The translations under genes and the position numbers were made by a program. From NCBI RefSeq assembly GCF_003260015.1, contig NZ_QCXS01000002.1:1488001-1552000 (forward strand): 64,000 nucleotides of DNA. Direction: 5' to 3'. The notes beneath the pieces are model-generated. The model saw only the letters and a list, made by a program, of their open reading frames with translations. It ran no database searches and was not told where the DNA came from. Numbering within the stretch: position 1 is the first letter of the stretch; every line of letters begins with the position of its first letter. This document shows positions 20,632 to 29,293 of the stretch, one piece after another. This DNA is from Nakamurella deserti. Its GTDB lineage: Bacteria; Actinomycetota; Actinomycetes; Mycobacteriales; Nakamurellaceae.

Positions 20632-21648
20632 ATGAAAAAGATCGGGTTCTTGTCGTTCGGGCACTGGAGCGACTCGCCCCAGTCCCGGGCCCGGACCGCC
20701 TCGGACGTGTTGCTGCAGTCCATCGACCTGGCCGTGGCCGCGGAGGAGCTGGGCGCGGACGGCGCCTACTACCGGGTGCACCATTTCGCCCGGCAGCTCG
20801 CGTCGCCGTTCCCGCTGCTCGCCGCGGTCGGCGCCCGTACCAGCCGCATCGAGATCGGTACCGGCGTCATCGACATGCGCTACGAGAACCCGCTGTACAT
20901 GGCCGAGGACGCCGGGGCGGCCGATCTCATCTCCGGCGGGCGGCTGCAGCTCGGCATCAGCCGGGGATCGCCCGAGCAGGTCCAGGACGGGTTCCGCTAC
21001 TTCGGGTACCAGCCCGAGGGGGACGACCACGCCGCCATGGCGCGGGAGCACACCGCCGTCCTCATGGAAGTGCTGAAGGGCGAGGGCTTCGCACAGCCGA
21101 ACCCCCGGCCGATGTTCCCCAACCCGCCCGGCCCGCTGCGCCTGGAGCCGCACTCCCCCGGGCTGCGCGATCGCATCTGGTGGGGCGCCGGCACCCGGGC
21201 CACGGCCGAGTGGACCGCGCAGCAGGGGATGAACCTGATGAGCTCGACCCTGCTCAGCGAGGACACCGGGGTCCCGTTCCACCAGCTGCAGGCCGAGCAG
21301 ATCCTGCGCTTCCGAAAGGCCTGGGCCGACGCCGGGCACGACCGGGAACCGCGGGTGTCGGTCAGCCGCAGCATCTTCCCGATCGTCAGCGACCTCGATC
21401 GCGCCTACTTCGGCAGGGAGGGGGGCAGCGGCGACCAGGTCGGCTATCTGGACGGCGGCAAGGCCCGGTTCGGGAAGACCTACGCCGGCGAGCCGGAGAC
21501 ATTGATCCGCCAGTTGCGGGAGGACGAGGCGATCGCCGCGGCCGACACCCTGCTGATCACCATCCCCAACCAGCTGGGCGTCGACTACTGCGCCCACGTG
21601 CTGGAGGCGCTGCTGACCCAGGTGGCGCCGGAGCTCGGCTGGCGCTGA
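20632..21648 (+). CDS. LLM-class flavin-dependent oxidoreductase (luciferase-like)
   Basis: The protein has 338 residues from ATG 20632; an in-frame ATG at 20617 would add five residues. It begins MKKIGFLSFGHW and has the TIM-barrel luciferase-like pattern: ADGAYYRVHHFARQLASPF near 45, TSRIEIGTGVIDMRYENP near 72, LQLGISRGSPEQV near 105 and IWWGAGTRATAEW near 182. These enzymes use FMNH2 or F420. Which one applies, and the substrate, cannot be read from the sequence. It is the only clearly intact gene in a decayed stretch, with no operon partner. Confidence 0.85.
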   Translation: MKKIGFLSFGHWSDSPQSRARTASDVLLQSIDLAVAAEELGADGAYYRVHHFARQLASPFPLLAAVGARTSRIEIGTGVIDMRYENPLYMAEDAGAADLISGGRLQLGISRGSPEQVQDGFRYFGYQPEGDDHAAMAREHTAVLMEVLKGEGFAQPNPRPMFPNPPGPLRLEPHSPGLRDRIWWGAGTRATAEWTAQQGMNLMSSTLLSEDTGVPFHQLQAEQILRFRKAWADAGHDREPRVSVSRSIFPIVSDLDRAYFGREGGSGDQVGYLDGGKARFGKTYAGEPETLIRQLREDEAIAAADTLLITIPNQLGVDYCAHVLEALLTQVAPELGWR

Positions 21649-21737
21649 TCCGCCGCTGTCGCCACAGACGCCGGAACCGCTCGGGGCGGAGACCCGCCCC
21701 GGGCCGTTGCTCGTCCTCGACCCCTGCGCCCTGGCCG

Positions 21738-21850
21738 TCATCCCTTCACGCTGCCGCCGATTATCCCGGGATGAAGTGGCGCTGGGCGAACACGTACAGC
21801 ACCACGATGGGTGCCGCCACGATCATCCCCGCGGCCGAAAGCAACGCGAA
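21738..21850 (-). pseudogene. C-terminal remnant of a CUT1 sugar ABC permease
   Basis: The minus strand reads FALLSAAGMIVAAPIVVLYV, then FAQRHFIPG, and after a one-base shift IIGGSVKG and stop. This is the last helix and conserved GSVKG tail of MalG/LplC-type permeases. About 35 codons survive. It is joined directly to a YhcG remnant upstream, so a deletion or rearrangement created the junction near 21850. Confidence 0.55.
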
Positions 21851-21852
21851 GT

Positions 21853-22275
21853 GCCGCACCGGCCCGCTGGTGCAGCCCACTGCGGATGTAGTGCGCCACA
21901 GCGCAGCCGACCACCCCTGCTCAGCGCCGCGGGCCGCGTACCAGTCCCGACAAGCCCGGTCGTCAAGCGCGTCGAGCAGGGTCGTGACATGGCTGCGGCC
22001 ACGCAGCGGCGAAGCTGCGCATGTACACCAAGCTGCGAGCGCTGAACCCGCGCATCCCCAGGAACTCCGCACGCAGATCCGCCGATAGCCGGTCGATGAC
22101 CTTCATGCCCCAGCCCTCACTCTGCTGCCGATCCAAGACCAGCCGGCCGATCCGCCAGTACAAATCCAGAACCTCCTGGTTCACCGACCGGGCTGCACCC
22201 ACCCGCGCCGCCCGCACCGTCGCCTTCAACTCGGCCAACAAACCCGCGTAGCCGTCAGGCAGCGCCGGCGACCTC
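21853..22275 (-). pseudogene. Frameshifted YhcG/DUF1016-type nuclease remnant (N-terminal domain)
   Basis: Three minus-strand frames together give LPDGYAGLLAELKATVRAAR, then VLDLYWRIGRLVLDRQQSEGW and MRGFSARSLVYMRSFAAAWP, then HVTTLLDALDDRACRDWYA, then AHYIRSGLHQRAGAAL. This is the DUF1016 N-terminal domain in order. The C-terminal PD-(D/E)xK nuclease domain is absent, and there are at least two frameshifts. YhcG proteins are often associated with mobile elements and restriction loci. Confidence 0.65.
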
Positions 22276-22466
22276 CCCAGGATTCGTCACCGACCCATCC
22301 TCCAACACCCGCCCGACAGAACCCCCGGAAGCCATCTCGCCGTGCCGGCGGCTCAGCACCGCCGCCGGACAGGAGATTGCGCAAGACACCCTTGCGCGAT
22401 TGCGCCCCCTCCCCCAGCGCGGAAGCGCAACCCCGGCCCGCTCACCCCGCTGGGCGCTCGGGCGGC

Positions 22467-22492
22467 TTGACGTAACCGATCATTATCGGCAT
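22467..22492 (+). repeat. 26-bp dispersed repeat, copy C
   Basis: It begins TTGACGTAACCGATC and ends ATTATCGGCAT, in the same orientation as copies A and B. It lies in non-coding DNA about 190 bases upstream of the YhcG remnant start. The CCGAT/ATCGG arms are intact here. Confidence 0.65.
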
Positions 22493-22558
22493 TCCGATCG
22501 GTCCCCTCGAGGAGCGGACGCCGCGACTCGGCGACCGGCTCCGGCAAGCAATGCCGCC

Positions 22559-22945
22559 CTACTCGAGCCCAGCAGTGGTCTGTTCCCATTTCGTCTGTAG
22601 ACCTGCGGTGTCGGTGGTGCGGCTGTGGATGGTGGCGAACGGCCCGGCTAGATCGTCGATCGGCCCTACGTGCCGCCGCCATAGGTGACCGTGCCGTCGC
22701 GCTTGGCGAGGTCGTGATCGGCCAGTAACGCGTCGTTGCCGCGGTCCGACCGAAGTAGTAGAACACCACGGAGCCGCCTCCGGAATCGTCCGCCCGGCAG
22801 CGAAATCCACATCGTGCTGGGTGGCAATAGCGACGCAGCACTGGAACGGGTGTCTTCGTACGACAACGGCTGCTGAGGCTCGACTCTCGACGGCGTGGTG
22901 CGGTCGCTGAACGGCTGTTCTGCCTGGGGGCGCGGTCCACGACAT
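22559..22945 (-). pseudogene. Unidentified protein remnant with several frameshifts
   Basis: Three minus-strand frames take turns carrying protein-like sequence: VAIATQHDVDFAAGR, then GGSVVFYYFGR, then DALLADHDLAKRDGTVTYGGG, then GPIDDLAGPFATIHSRTTD to a stop near 22559. The order suggests one ancestral protein broken by at least three frameshifts. I do not recognise the family. No intact gene is present between 22276 and 23397. Confidence 0.35.
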
Positions 22946-23397
22946 CGGCCGGGACGTCCGCGATCTGCAGCTGGCAATAGTGCTGCACGACGCCTCCGCG
23001 GTGATCTGGCAGTCGTCACCGATCTCGGGATTGGCGAAGGCCGGTCATCGTCGACACGCCGCCTGCCGACCCGCGACTCGTGGCGGGATGGGTCGTGCAG
23101 CCGGCGGTCCGATGGATCGCCTCGATCACCTGACCGCGTGGCGCCGGGGGTCGCACCGTGAAGGATCTGGTACCTGCCGTGGTACGTGGCACCGTACCGA
23201 GCGACGTGGGCCTGACAGGACCTGGGGTCGCATCACCGGCGCCGACCTGTGGACACAGGTCCATTGATCATCGGAATGCGCGGCGCGAATGATCGGGCCG
23301 GACATCAGTGGCGGGCGCGGTGGCGGGTCTCGCCGGTGCGCCCTGCACAGCTCCGCTGACCCGCCACGCGCGTTCACGTCACCGTAGGAGGAACACG

Positions 23398-24249
23398 ATG
23401 AAGGCGTCCGGCAGCAATCCCTGGGCGTTCGTGATCGCTACGCCCGTGATCATGTGGCTCGTCCACTACCTCGCCTATCTCCCCCACGAGTACGCGCACT
23501 CGGTGACGGCGTGGATCGTGGGCATCAAGCCGCAGCCGGGGAACATCACCTGGGGCGACAGCAGCCTGATCAACATCATGCTGGCGACGCAGGTCGACGA
23601 GAACGTCGACTACAGCGCTGCGCTCGCTGCCGGTAAGGACTGGCAGGTGGCTCTGGTCGCCTTCGCAGGACCAGGCCTGGGGAACGCGGTGCCCTATCTC
23701 GTTTGTCGATGGTTGATCTTCAAGGACTCGATCGCCGCTCGACCGTGGGTGGCTTACATCCTGCTCTGGTACGTGTTCTTCGGGCTGGCCAACATCTATG
23801 ACTACATTCCGATGCGGATGTTCACCGACGGCGGCGACGTCCATCATTTCCTGCTGGGCAGCGGAATCTCCGAATGGCTGGTGTACGGTATCGTGGGCAA
23901 TCTGGCGGTCCTGGCCATCGTCGACTTCTACCGCTCGGTGTTGCCCTTCGCACTGGGAGTGGCCGGTTTTCGGCAGCCATCGGGTCGCGCGGGCCTGCGT
24001 GCTCATCGCTGCGACGCTCACCCTGTTCGCTTACTACGCGATTCCGGCGCTGACCGAGCCCGACGACATCAGCGTGCTGATGGGGCGCACCTCGCTGCTC
24101 ATCATTCCTGCCATCTTGATCGCGACCTGGCGACGCAACGTTTCGACGCCGCTACCGCTTACACCACTGACACAATTGCCACGATCGACTCGTCTGTCGC
24201 CCGGGGACCACACCGGCTCCGACAGGCGGAATGCGCTGAGAACAGGTGA
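23398..24249 (+). CDS. Polytopic membrane protein with HExxH motif, C terminus frameshifted
   Basis: The ATG at 23398 has AGGAGG about seven bases upstream. Residues 9-25 form a membrane segment followed by PHEYAHSVTAW, an HExxH metallopeptidase-like motif near residue 30. At least three more hydrophobic helices follow (ALVAFAGPGLGNAVPYLV, VAYILLWYVFFGLANIY, WLVYGIVGNLAVLAIV), as in M50-type membrane peptidases. Near 23950-23980 the frame changes. The present frame continues with an Arg/His-rich tail to 24249. The adjacent frame holds a better continuation (ACVLIAATLTLFAYYAIPAL, then LLIIPAILIATW) to 24268. So the last two helices are out of frame. Whether this is a real mutation or a sequence error is undecided. 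Confidence 0.6.
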   Translation: MKASGSNPWAFVIATPVIMWLVHYLAYLPHEYAHSVTAWIVGIKPQPGNITWGDSSLINIMLATQVDENVDYSAALAAGKDWQVALVAFAGPGLGNAVPYLVCRWLIFKDSIAARPWVAYILLWYVFFGLANIYDYIPMRMFTDGGDVHHFLLGSGISEWLVYGIVGNLAVLAIVDFYRSVLPFALGVAGFRQPSGRAGLRAHRCDAHPVRLLRDSGADRARRHQRADGAHLAAHHSCHLDRDLATQRFDAATAYTTDTIATIDSSVARGPHRLRQAECAENR

Positions 24250-25613
24250 CACCGTCGAGCTGCGATGACCACCAGCGCCACGCAGACCTCGGTACGCCCC
24301 TGCCGCTGCACGTTGATGGCGAACATCGCGGTCCCGACGCACTCACCCGGTGGACGCCGAGCCGGGCGAACACGGTGTGCCGCCGCTGACACGGAGCGGG
24401 CCAGGTCCACTGACAGGACCTGTCGTCATTGACGTTCTCAGTCGTCGAAGTCGCGAAGCCCGGCCGACAGCGCGGGCCGGCCTCAGCCCGATGCGATGAG
24501 CGACACGGGACCAGCAGAGATCAGCGGCTCGCTTCCGCGGACTCCGTCAGCGGCCGGTCCAGCGGGTGCGAGTAGTGCCCCAGCGATGATCATCGCCACG
24601 TCGACGACTGCTTCTTGCCCTCCCCCCGCCGTCCCAACATCGCGTGCCTGCGCACATCGCCCGCCCCGGACCCCCGTCCGGGCTGCGTACAACAAGGTCC
24701 CATGGTCCGGGGGTAGAGAGGCGTTGGCACAGCTACCGAAGCCCCCCGCGGTCAATCCCGACGCGGTGGAGAACATGACGGCAGACGCCCCGATCACCAT
24801 TCCCTGAGGCGCCAGCGCAGTGAGAGTCCACGTTGATGCCGCCACCGGAAGGGCTGAGACAGTCGCGAGTCCTAGTACAAGGCCGTGCGACCGATCGAGC
24901 AGCTGCGCGTGGCCGTCACTACTTTGTTCGGCGACGTGCTGTCCAGACGTCGCTGGGTACGGCACCGCGAGCCTCGGACGCCGCGAACCCGATGACGCCC
25001 GCCTGACACCTCGTGTTGACATCGCACGGTTGGGTGCGCCGACGCGGCGCCTCCCATGGCCACATCGCCCATGGAGCGGCCCATCAGCAGCGGCATCGAG
25101 GTGCCCGACCGGACTCGAGCCACCGCCGACGCCAGTACCTGCTCCGTGGCGGCCGGACCCGCCCAGGCGATCGTCACGGTCATCGGACGCACCGCACTTC
25201 CACCCCTCGATGCCGTCAGGTCATCGGCGTCGTGTCGCGGCCACGCCAGGGTGAGCGGTCGCAGCTCGATCGCCGGCTACGACTCTCAGACTCCCGTTCA
25301 GCGTGTATCGCGTCCAACGGCGGGATGAGGGCTCGACTACCTCCGGTCCCACTCCGCGTCACCGCGCCGGTGCGGTGTCGTCCACCGGGAGATGGTTCGT
25401 CGGCGTCGCAGCCTCGAGCAGCCCACCCTTCGACCGCCGACCTTCCGCAGGGTGGGCCGGGCACGGTCTCACGGGACGCCGGGTGCATCCGGTGACGGCC
25501 GGAAAACCGCGCCGAACCGGCCCGGGCCGTGGACGCACCCGCCGTCCGCGTGCGACGCTGACGGGGCCGGTCGGATCCGCCGTCCGGACGTGCTGCTCTT
25601 TGTATGCTGTTGC
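24250..25613 (+). other. Decayed DNA without an intact gene
   Basis: This stretch of about 1.36 kb has only short, poorly biased frames. On the minus strand, fragments such as LATVSALPVAASTWTLTALA and MIIAGALLAPAGPAADG look like membrane helices of a lost transporter, possibly of the major facilitator type, but they are not continuous. From about 25560 onward the composition and gene density become typical of the rest of the window. Confidence 0.4.
25604..25609 (+). promoter_or_regulatory. Candidate -10 element of the PAL gene
   Basis: TATGCT lies 55 bases before the GTG at 25659. It is only four bases before the ATG at 25614, which would then be too close to be in the transcript, supporting the GTG start. 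No clear -35 was found. Confidence 0.3.
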
Positions 25614-25658
25614 ATGGATCCGGGAACGCGCCCGGAGGAACCGAGGGGGAGGTCGTTG

Positions 25659-27158
25659 GTGGCCGGCAGTGAGCTCCGCGACCCGGACCGCCCGACGTCG
25701 ATGAACCCGTCCTCCGCGTCGTTCGTCGTCACCGGCGATCGTCCGGGCCTGTCCGCGGCGACCGGACTCGCCCGGCTCCTGGGCTTCGGCGACGGACACG
25801 ACCCGGTGACGACGACGGCGGCGTGGTCGGCCCATCTGCCGCCGCTGGACCGCGACCTGTGGTCGGCCCGCGCCGAGGAGTGCCGGTCGTCCGGAACGCC
25901 CGCCGTGTTGCGGCACCGGTTGCGGACCGCCGACGGCGGCGAACGGGTGGTGTGCTCCACCTTCGTGCCCGCCGCGGGCGTCCCCGGTGGGGTCCACGTG
26001 GTCGTCGCCGACCTGACCGACGAGGTCCGGGAGGCGGCCCGGGCCCAGACCCGGGAGGCCGTCAGCCGGGCCACCCAGACCCGCGAGGTCATCGACCAGG
26101 CCAAGGGCATCATGATGGTCGTGCTCGACCTGGACGCCGAGCAGGCGTTCGACCTGCTGCGGTGGCACTCCTCCCGGGCCAACGTCAAGCTGCGCGACAT
26201 CTGCGCGGCCGTCATCGACGCGATGGCGGCCGGCGCGACCGCGACCGCGCCGCGGCAGCGACTGGCGGGGGTGTTCGCCGCGCTCGGCAGTACCTCCACC
26301 CCGCGCCCGGGCTGGACCCGTAGCGCCGGTCAGTCGCGCAGCGCCGCCGCGGAGGCCGCCGAGAGCGCCAGCCACATCCCGGCGGCGCTGCTGCCCGGCA
26401 TCCTGACCCGGGCGGTCGCCGACGCGGCCGTCTCCATCACGGTCGCCGACATGACCGTGCCGCACCGGCCGCTGGTGTACGTCAACCCGGCCTTCGAGCG
26501 GCTCACCGGCTATGCGGCGGCCGACGTGCTCGGCCGCAACTGCCGCTTCCTGCAGGGCGACCACACCAACGACGAACAGAACCAGGCCATCCGGGAGGCG
26601 ATGCGCGACGGGCGGTCCACCGACACGCTGATCCGCAACTTCACCGCCGACGGCACCCCGTTCTGGAACGAGTTCCACCTGTCGCCGGTGCGCAACGTGC
26701 ACGGGCGGCTCACCCACTACATCGGTTACCAACTCGACGTCACCGAACGGGTGGAACGCGAGGAGCAACTGCGGCGGCTGGCCTTCGAGGACGCGGCGAC
26801 GGGCCTGCCCAACCGCGCCGCCGCGTTGCGTCACGTCGAGGACCTGCGTTCGGCGGCGACCCCGTTCACCGTCGCGACCGTCTCGTCGGACCGCTTCGGC
26901 GACGGCGACGCCCTCGACCACAGCGACGGGCGGGTGGTCACCATGTTGGCGGCCCAGCGACTGCGCGCGGCCGCACCGGACGCCTACCTCGCCCGGACCG
27001 GCGCGCACAGCCTCCAGCTCATCGGGAGCCTGCCGGCGCAGGCCGCCCTCGAGCAGGCGCTGCACGCCCCCGCGGGCACCGTCGACGACGACGTCCGACT
27101 CGACGCGACGGTCACCATGAGCACCTCGGCTGCGCCGACGGCTCCCCGCTCCTCCTGA
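25659..27158 (+). CDS. pal: PAS-ANTAR-LOV photoreceptor (PAL-type, light-controlled RNA binding) with degenerate GGDEF-like C terminus
   Basis: The protein has 499 residues from GTG 25659, chosen for the GGGGGAGG site seven bases upstream; ATG 25614 is an alternative. Residues about 15-125 look PAS-like. Residues about 130-188 are an ANTAR RNA-binding domain (TREVIDQAKGIMMV, then AFDLLRWHSSRANVKLRDIC). Residues about 250-360 are a LOV domain with GRNCRFLQG; Cys295 is the flavin-adduct cysteine. It ends with YHIGYQLDVTER-type sequence. The order matches PAL from Nakamurella multipartita, which binds RNA hairpins in blue light. Residues about 373-499 resemble GGDEF: DAATGLPNR matches its first motif, but the GGDEF loop position reads ARTGAHSLQLIG, so it should be inactive. 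Three more GAF-ANTAR genes lie within 9 kb. Confidence 0.88.
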   Translation: MAGSELRDPDRPTSMNPSSASFVVTGDRPGLSAATGLARLLGFGDGHDPVTTTAAWSAHLPPLDRDLWSARAEECRSSGTPAVLRHRLRTADGGERVVCSTFVPAAGVPGGVHVVVADLTDEVREAARAQTREAVSRATQTREVIDQAKGIMMVVLDLDAEQAFDLLRWHSSRANVKLRDICAAVIDAMAAGATATAPRQRLAGVFAALGSTSTPRPGWTRSAGQSRSAAAEAAESASHIPAALLPGILTRAVADAAVSITVADMTVPHRPLVYVNPAFERLTGYAAADVLGRNCRFLQGDHTNDEQNQAIREAMRDGRSTDTLIRNFTADGTPFWNEFHLSPVRNVHGRLTHYIGYQLDVTERVEREEQLRRLAFEDAATGLPNRAAALRHVEDLRSAATPFTVATVSSDRFGDGDALDHSDGRVVTMLAAQRLRAAAPDAYLARTGAHSLQLIGSLPAQAALEQALHAPAGTVDDDVRLDATVTMSTSAAPTAPRSS

Positions 27159-27259
27159 CCGCCCGCCGAGATCCGCGCCCCAGCAATGGATCTCGAGGAC
27201 TCCCGCACCTCGGCAGCGTCGTGGTGCGGGCCTGAGGACCGGTAGTCCCGGCCCCCACG

Positions 27260-27265
27260 TACCGT
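27260..27265 (+). promoter_or_regulatory. Candidate -10 element for leaderless transcription
   Basis: TACCGT is followed after seven bases by the ATG at 27273, with no Shine-Dalgarno in between. This TANNNT spacing is typical of leaderless actinobacterial genes. Confidence 0.4.
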
Positions 27266-27272
27266 GGTCGGC

Positions 27273-28379
27273 ATGGCACGAGGCAACGGTGCCGCTCGGC
27301 GCTGGGCTCTGGTGCTCGGGCTGGTCGCGGTCCTGGCCGCGCTGCCCGCGGTGATCGGCGCTCTCCCGGCGGCCGACGACGACCGCACCGCGGTCGAACT
27401 CCGCACCGCCGCCCTCGGCAGCGTCGGGGTGGGGTTCTCCGGCTACGCCCAGTCCTCCGGCGGGCTCGCGCTTCCCGAGACCGAGCAGCTGGACACCGTG
27501 GCCGACCTGTTCAGTGACCGCACGTCGATGCGGGTGTGGTGGCGTGGGCCCACCGACCACCGCGTCGACGTCGTCACCGCGGGCGGCGAGACCGGCCTCC
27601 ATCGCGACGCCACCGGCAGCTGGCGCTGGGAGTACGAACCCGACCGCGCCACCCGCATCGACGCTGAACCGCTCGCCCTCCCGGTGGCCACGGACCTGTT
27701 GCCGCACAGCCTGGCGCGCCGGTTGCTGTCCGAGGCGCGTGCCGACGAGCTGTCGCGGTTGCCGGCGCGCCGTGTCGCCGGCCGCGACGCCCTGGGTCTG
27801 CGGCTGACCCCGGCCGACATCGCCGCGGCCGTCACCCGGGTCGACTGCTGGATCGACAGCAGCACCGGACTTCCCCTGGCCGTTCAGGTGTGGGGGCCCG
27901 ACCCGGCCGTGCCGGCCCTCGACACCCGCTTCCTCGACCTCGATCTCGCCGTTCCCGACCGGTCGCTGACGGCGTTCGCGCCGCCGATCGACGCCTCCCG
28001 CGAGCGCAGCGATCCGCTGGGAGCGCTGAACAACGCCGCCGCCGACCGACCGGGATTCGTCCTGCCGGACACCCTGGCGGGGCTGCCCCGTCGTTCCCTC
28101 GCGGGTGCACCCGCCGGCATCGCGCTGTACGGCCGGGGCGTCACCCTGCTGGCGGTGGTCCCACTGCCCGGCCGGGTCGCCCGCGACCTGCGCGACGCCG
28201 CAGCCGCCGATCCGACCGCCGTCCGGGACGACGACGGCACCCGGCTCGCGGTCGGGCCATTGGGCATCCTGCTGGCGGGGACGTCGGGGCGGACGTCCTA
28301 CGCCCTCATCGGGACGGTCACCGGTGACGCCCTCGTCGAGGCCGCCCGGGCGTTGCCCGGTCTGCGTGACGCCCCGTGA
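27273..28379 (+). CDS. RseB/MucB-like envelope protein (LolA-fold) linked to an ABC exporter
   Basis: The protein has 368 residues from ATG 27273; a GTG at 27264 is possible. Residues 11-31 are one hydrophobic segment (WALVLGLVAVLAALPAVIGAL), an anchor or signal peptide. The rest is extracytoplasmic. It has beta-rich blocks such as FSGYAQSSGGLALP, MRVWWRGPTDHRVDVV and TGSWRWEYEPDRATRI, then DALGLRLTPAD and CWIDSSTGLPLAVQVWG. These match the LolA/RseB-type fold used by sigma-factor regulators and lipoprotein carriers. Its stop overlaps the start of an ABC ATPase, so it probably works with that transporter. Whether it regulates a sigma factor is unknown. Confidence 0.6.
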   Translation: MARGNGAARRWALVLGLVAVLAALPAVIGALPAADDDRTAVELRTAALGSVGVGFSGYAQSSGGLALPETEQLDTVADLFSDRTSMRVWWRGPTDHRVDVVTAGGETGLHRDATGSWRWEYEPDRATRIDAEPLALPVATDLLPHSLARRLLSEARADELSRLPARRVAGRDALGLRLTPADIAAAVTRVDCWIDSSTGLPLAVQVWGPDPAVPALDTRFLDLDLAVPDRSLTAFAPPIDASRERSDPLGALNNAAADRPGFVLPDTLAGLPRRSLAGAPAGIALYGRGVTLLAVVPLPGRVARDLRDAAAADPTAVRDDDGTRLAVGPLGILLAGTSGRTSYALIGTVTGDALVEAARALPGLRDAP

Positions 28380-29293
28380 CGGCCGTCATCGCCACCCGCG
28401 GCCTGACCAAACGGTTCGGTGCCCTGCGGGCCGTGGACGGCATCGACCTCGACGTCCGGGCCGGTGACGTCTACGGCTTCCTCGGCGCGAACGGATCCGG
28501 CAAGACCACGACGGTCCGGATGCTGCTGGGACTGGTGCTGCCGACGAGCGGCGAGGTGGAACTGCTCGGCGAACGGATGCCCCGGGCGGGCCGCCGGGTG
28601 CTGCCGCGGATCGGCGCCCTGGTCGAGGGGCCCGCCTTCCACGGCCATCTGTCGGGACGGGAGAACCTCTCCCTGCTGGACGCCTCCGGACCCGGCAGCG
28701 CGCGGCGGGGCCGCGCCCGCCGCATCCAGGAGGTACTCGACCAGGTCGGGCTGGCCGCCGTCGGGCGACGACCGGTGCGCGCCTACTCGCTGGGCATGAA
28801 GCAACGTCTCGGCCTGGCGGGCGCACTGCTGCGGCGTCCCGAGCTCCTCGTGCTCGACGAGCCGACGAACGGGCTCGACCCGCAGGGCATCGCCGAGATC
28901 CGGGCGCTGCTGCAGGAGCTGCACCGCACCGGGACCACCGTCTTCCTGTCCAGCCATCTGCTCGCCGAGGTCGAACAGCTGGCGTCGCGGGTCGGGGTGC
29001 TGGCCCGCGGGCGGCTCGTCCTGCAGGAGCAGCTCGCCCTCCTCACCGCACCCACCGGGGCCACGGTCGTCGTCACCCCGGAGCCCGACCGCGCCGTCGC
29101 CGTCATGGACGGCAGGGTCACCGCCGTCGACGGCGGGCGGCTCGTGGTCCGCGGGGACGATCCCGCGGAGGTCAACGCCCGGCTGGTGGCGGCGGGCGTC
29201 CCGGTGACCGGGTTGGCGCTGGACCGGCCGACCCTCGAGCAGGTCGTGCTCGCCGCCGCCGGGGCGAGCAGCGACCGGGTGGACGCACCGTGA
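28376..29293 (+). CDS. ABC transporter ATP-binding protein (ABC-2/drug export type)
   Basis: The protein has 305 residues from a GTG start overlapping the upstream stop by GTGA. Walker A is GANGSGKTT near 41, the signature YSLGMKQRLGLA near 139, Walker B LLVLDEPTNGLDP near 157 and the switch SSHLL near 195. A C-terminal accessory domain of about 80 residues follows. It powers the permease encoded next, with which it is coupled. The LolA-fold partner suggests export or envelope maintenance rather than uptake. Confidence 0.9.
   Translation: MTAVIATRGLTKRFGALRAVDGIDLDVRAGDVYGFLGANGSGKTTTVRMLLGLVLPTSGEVELLGERMPRAGRRVLPRIGALVEGPAFHGHLSGRENLSLLDASGPGSARRGRARRIQEVLDQVGLAAVGRRPVRAYSLGMKQRLGLAGALLRRPELLVLDEPTNGLDPQGIAEIRALLQELHRTGTTVFLSSHLLAEVEQLASRVGVLARGRLVLQEQLALLTAPTGATVVVTPEPDRAVAVMDGRVTAVDGGRLVVRGDDPAEVNARLVAAGVPVTGLALDRPTLEQVVLAAAGASSDRVDAP

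Noticed and set aside
23268-23290. Fourth copy of the 26-bp repeat
   Set aside because: TTGATCATCGGAATGCG resembles the core but lacks two bases and the TTGAC part; the match is too weak to count.
24483-25022. Intact transporter gene
   Set aside because: Helix-like pieces exist on the minus strand, but the frame is interrupted by low-complexity and charged stretches and lacks a plausible start; at most it is a remnant.
25359-27707. 782-codon minus-strand frame opposite the PAL gene
   Set aside because: Its translation is Gly/Val/Arg-rich without motifs, and the opposite strand encodes recognisable PAS, ANTAR and LOV domains.
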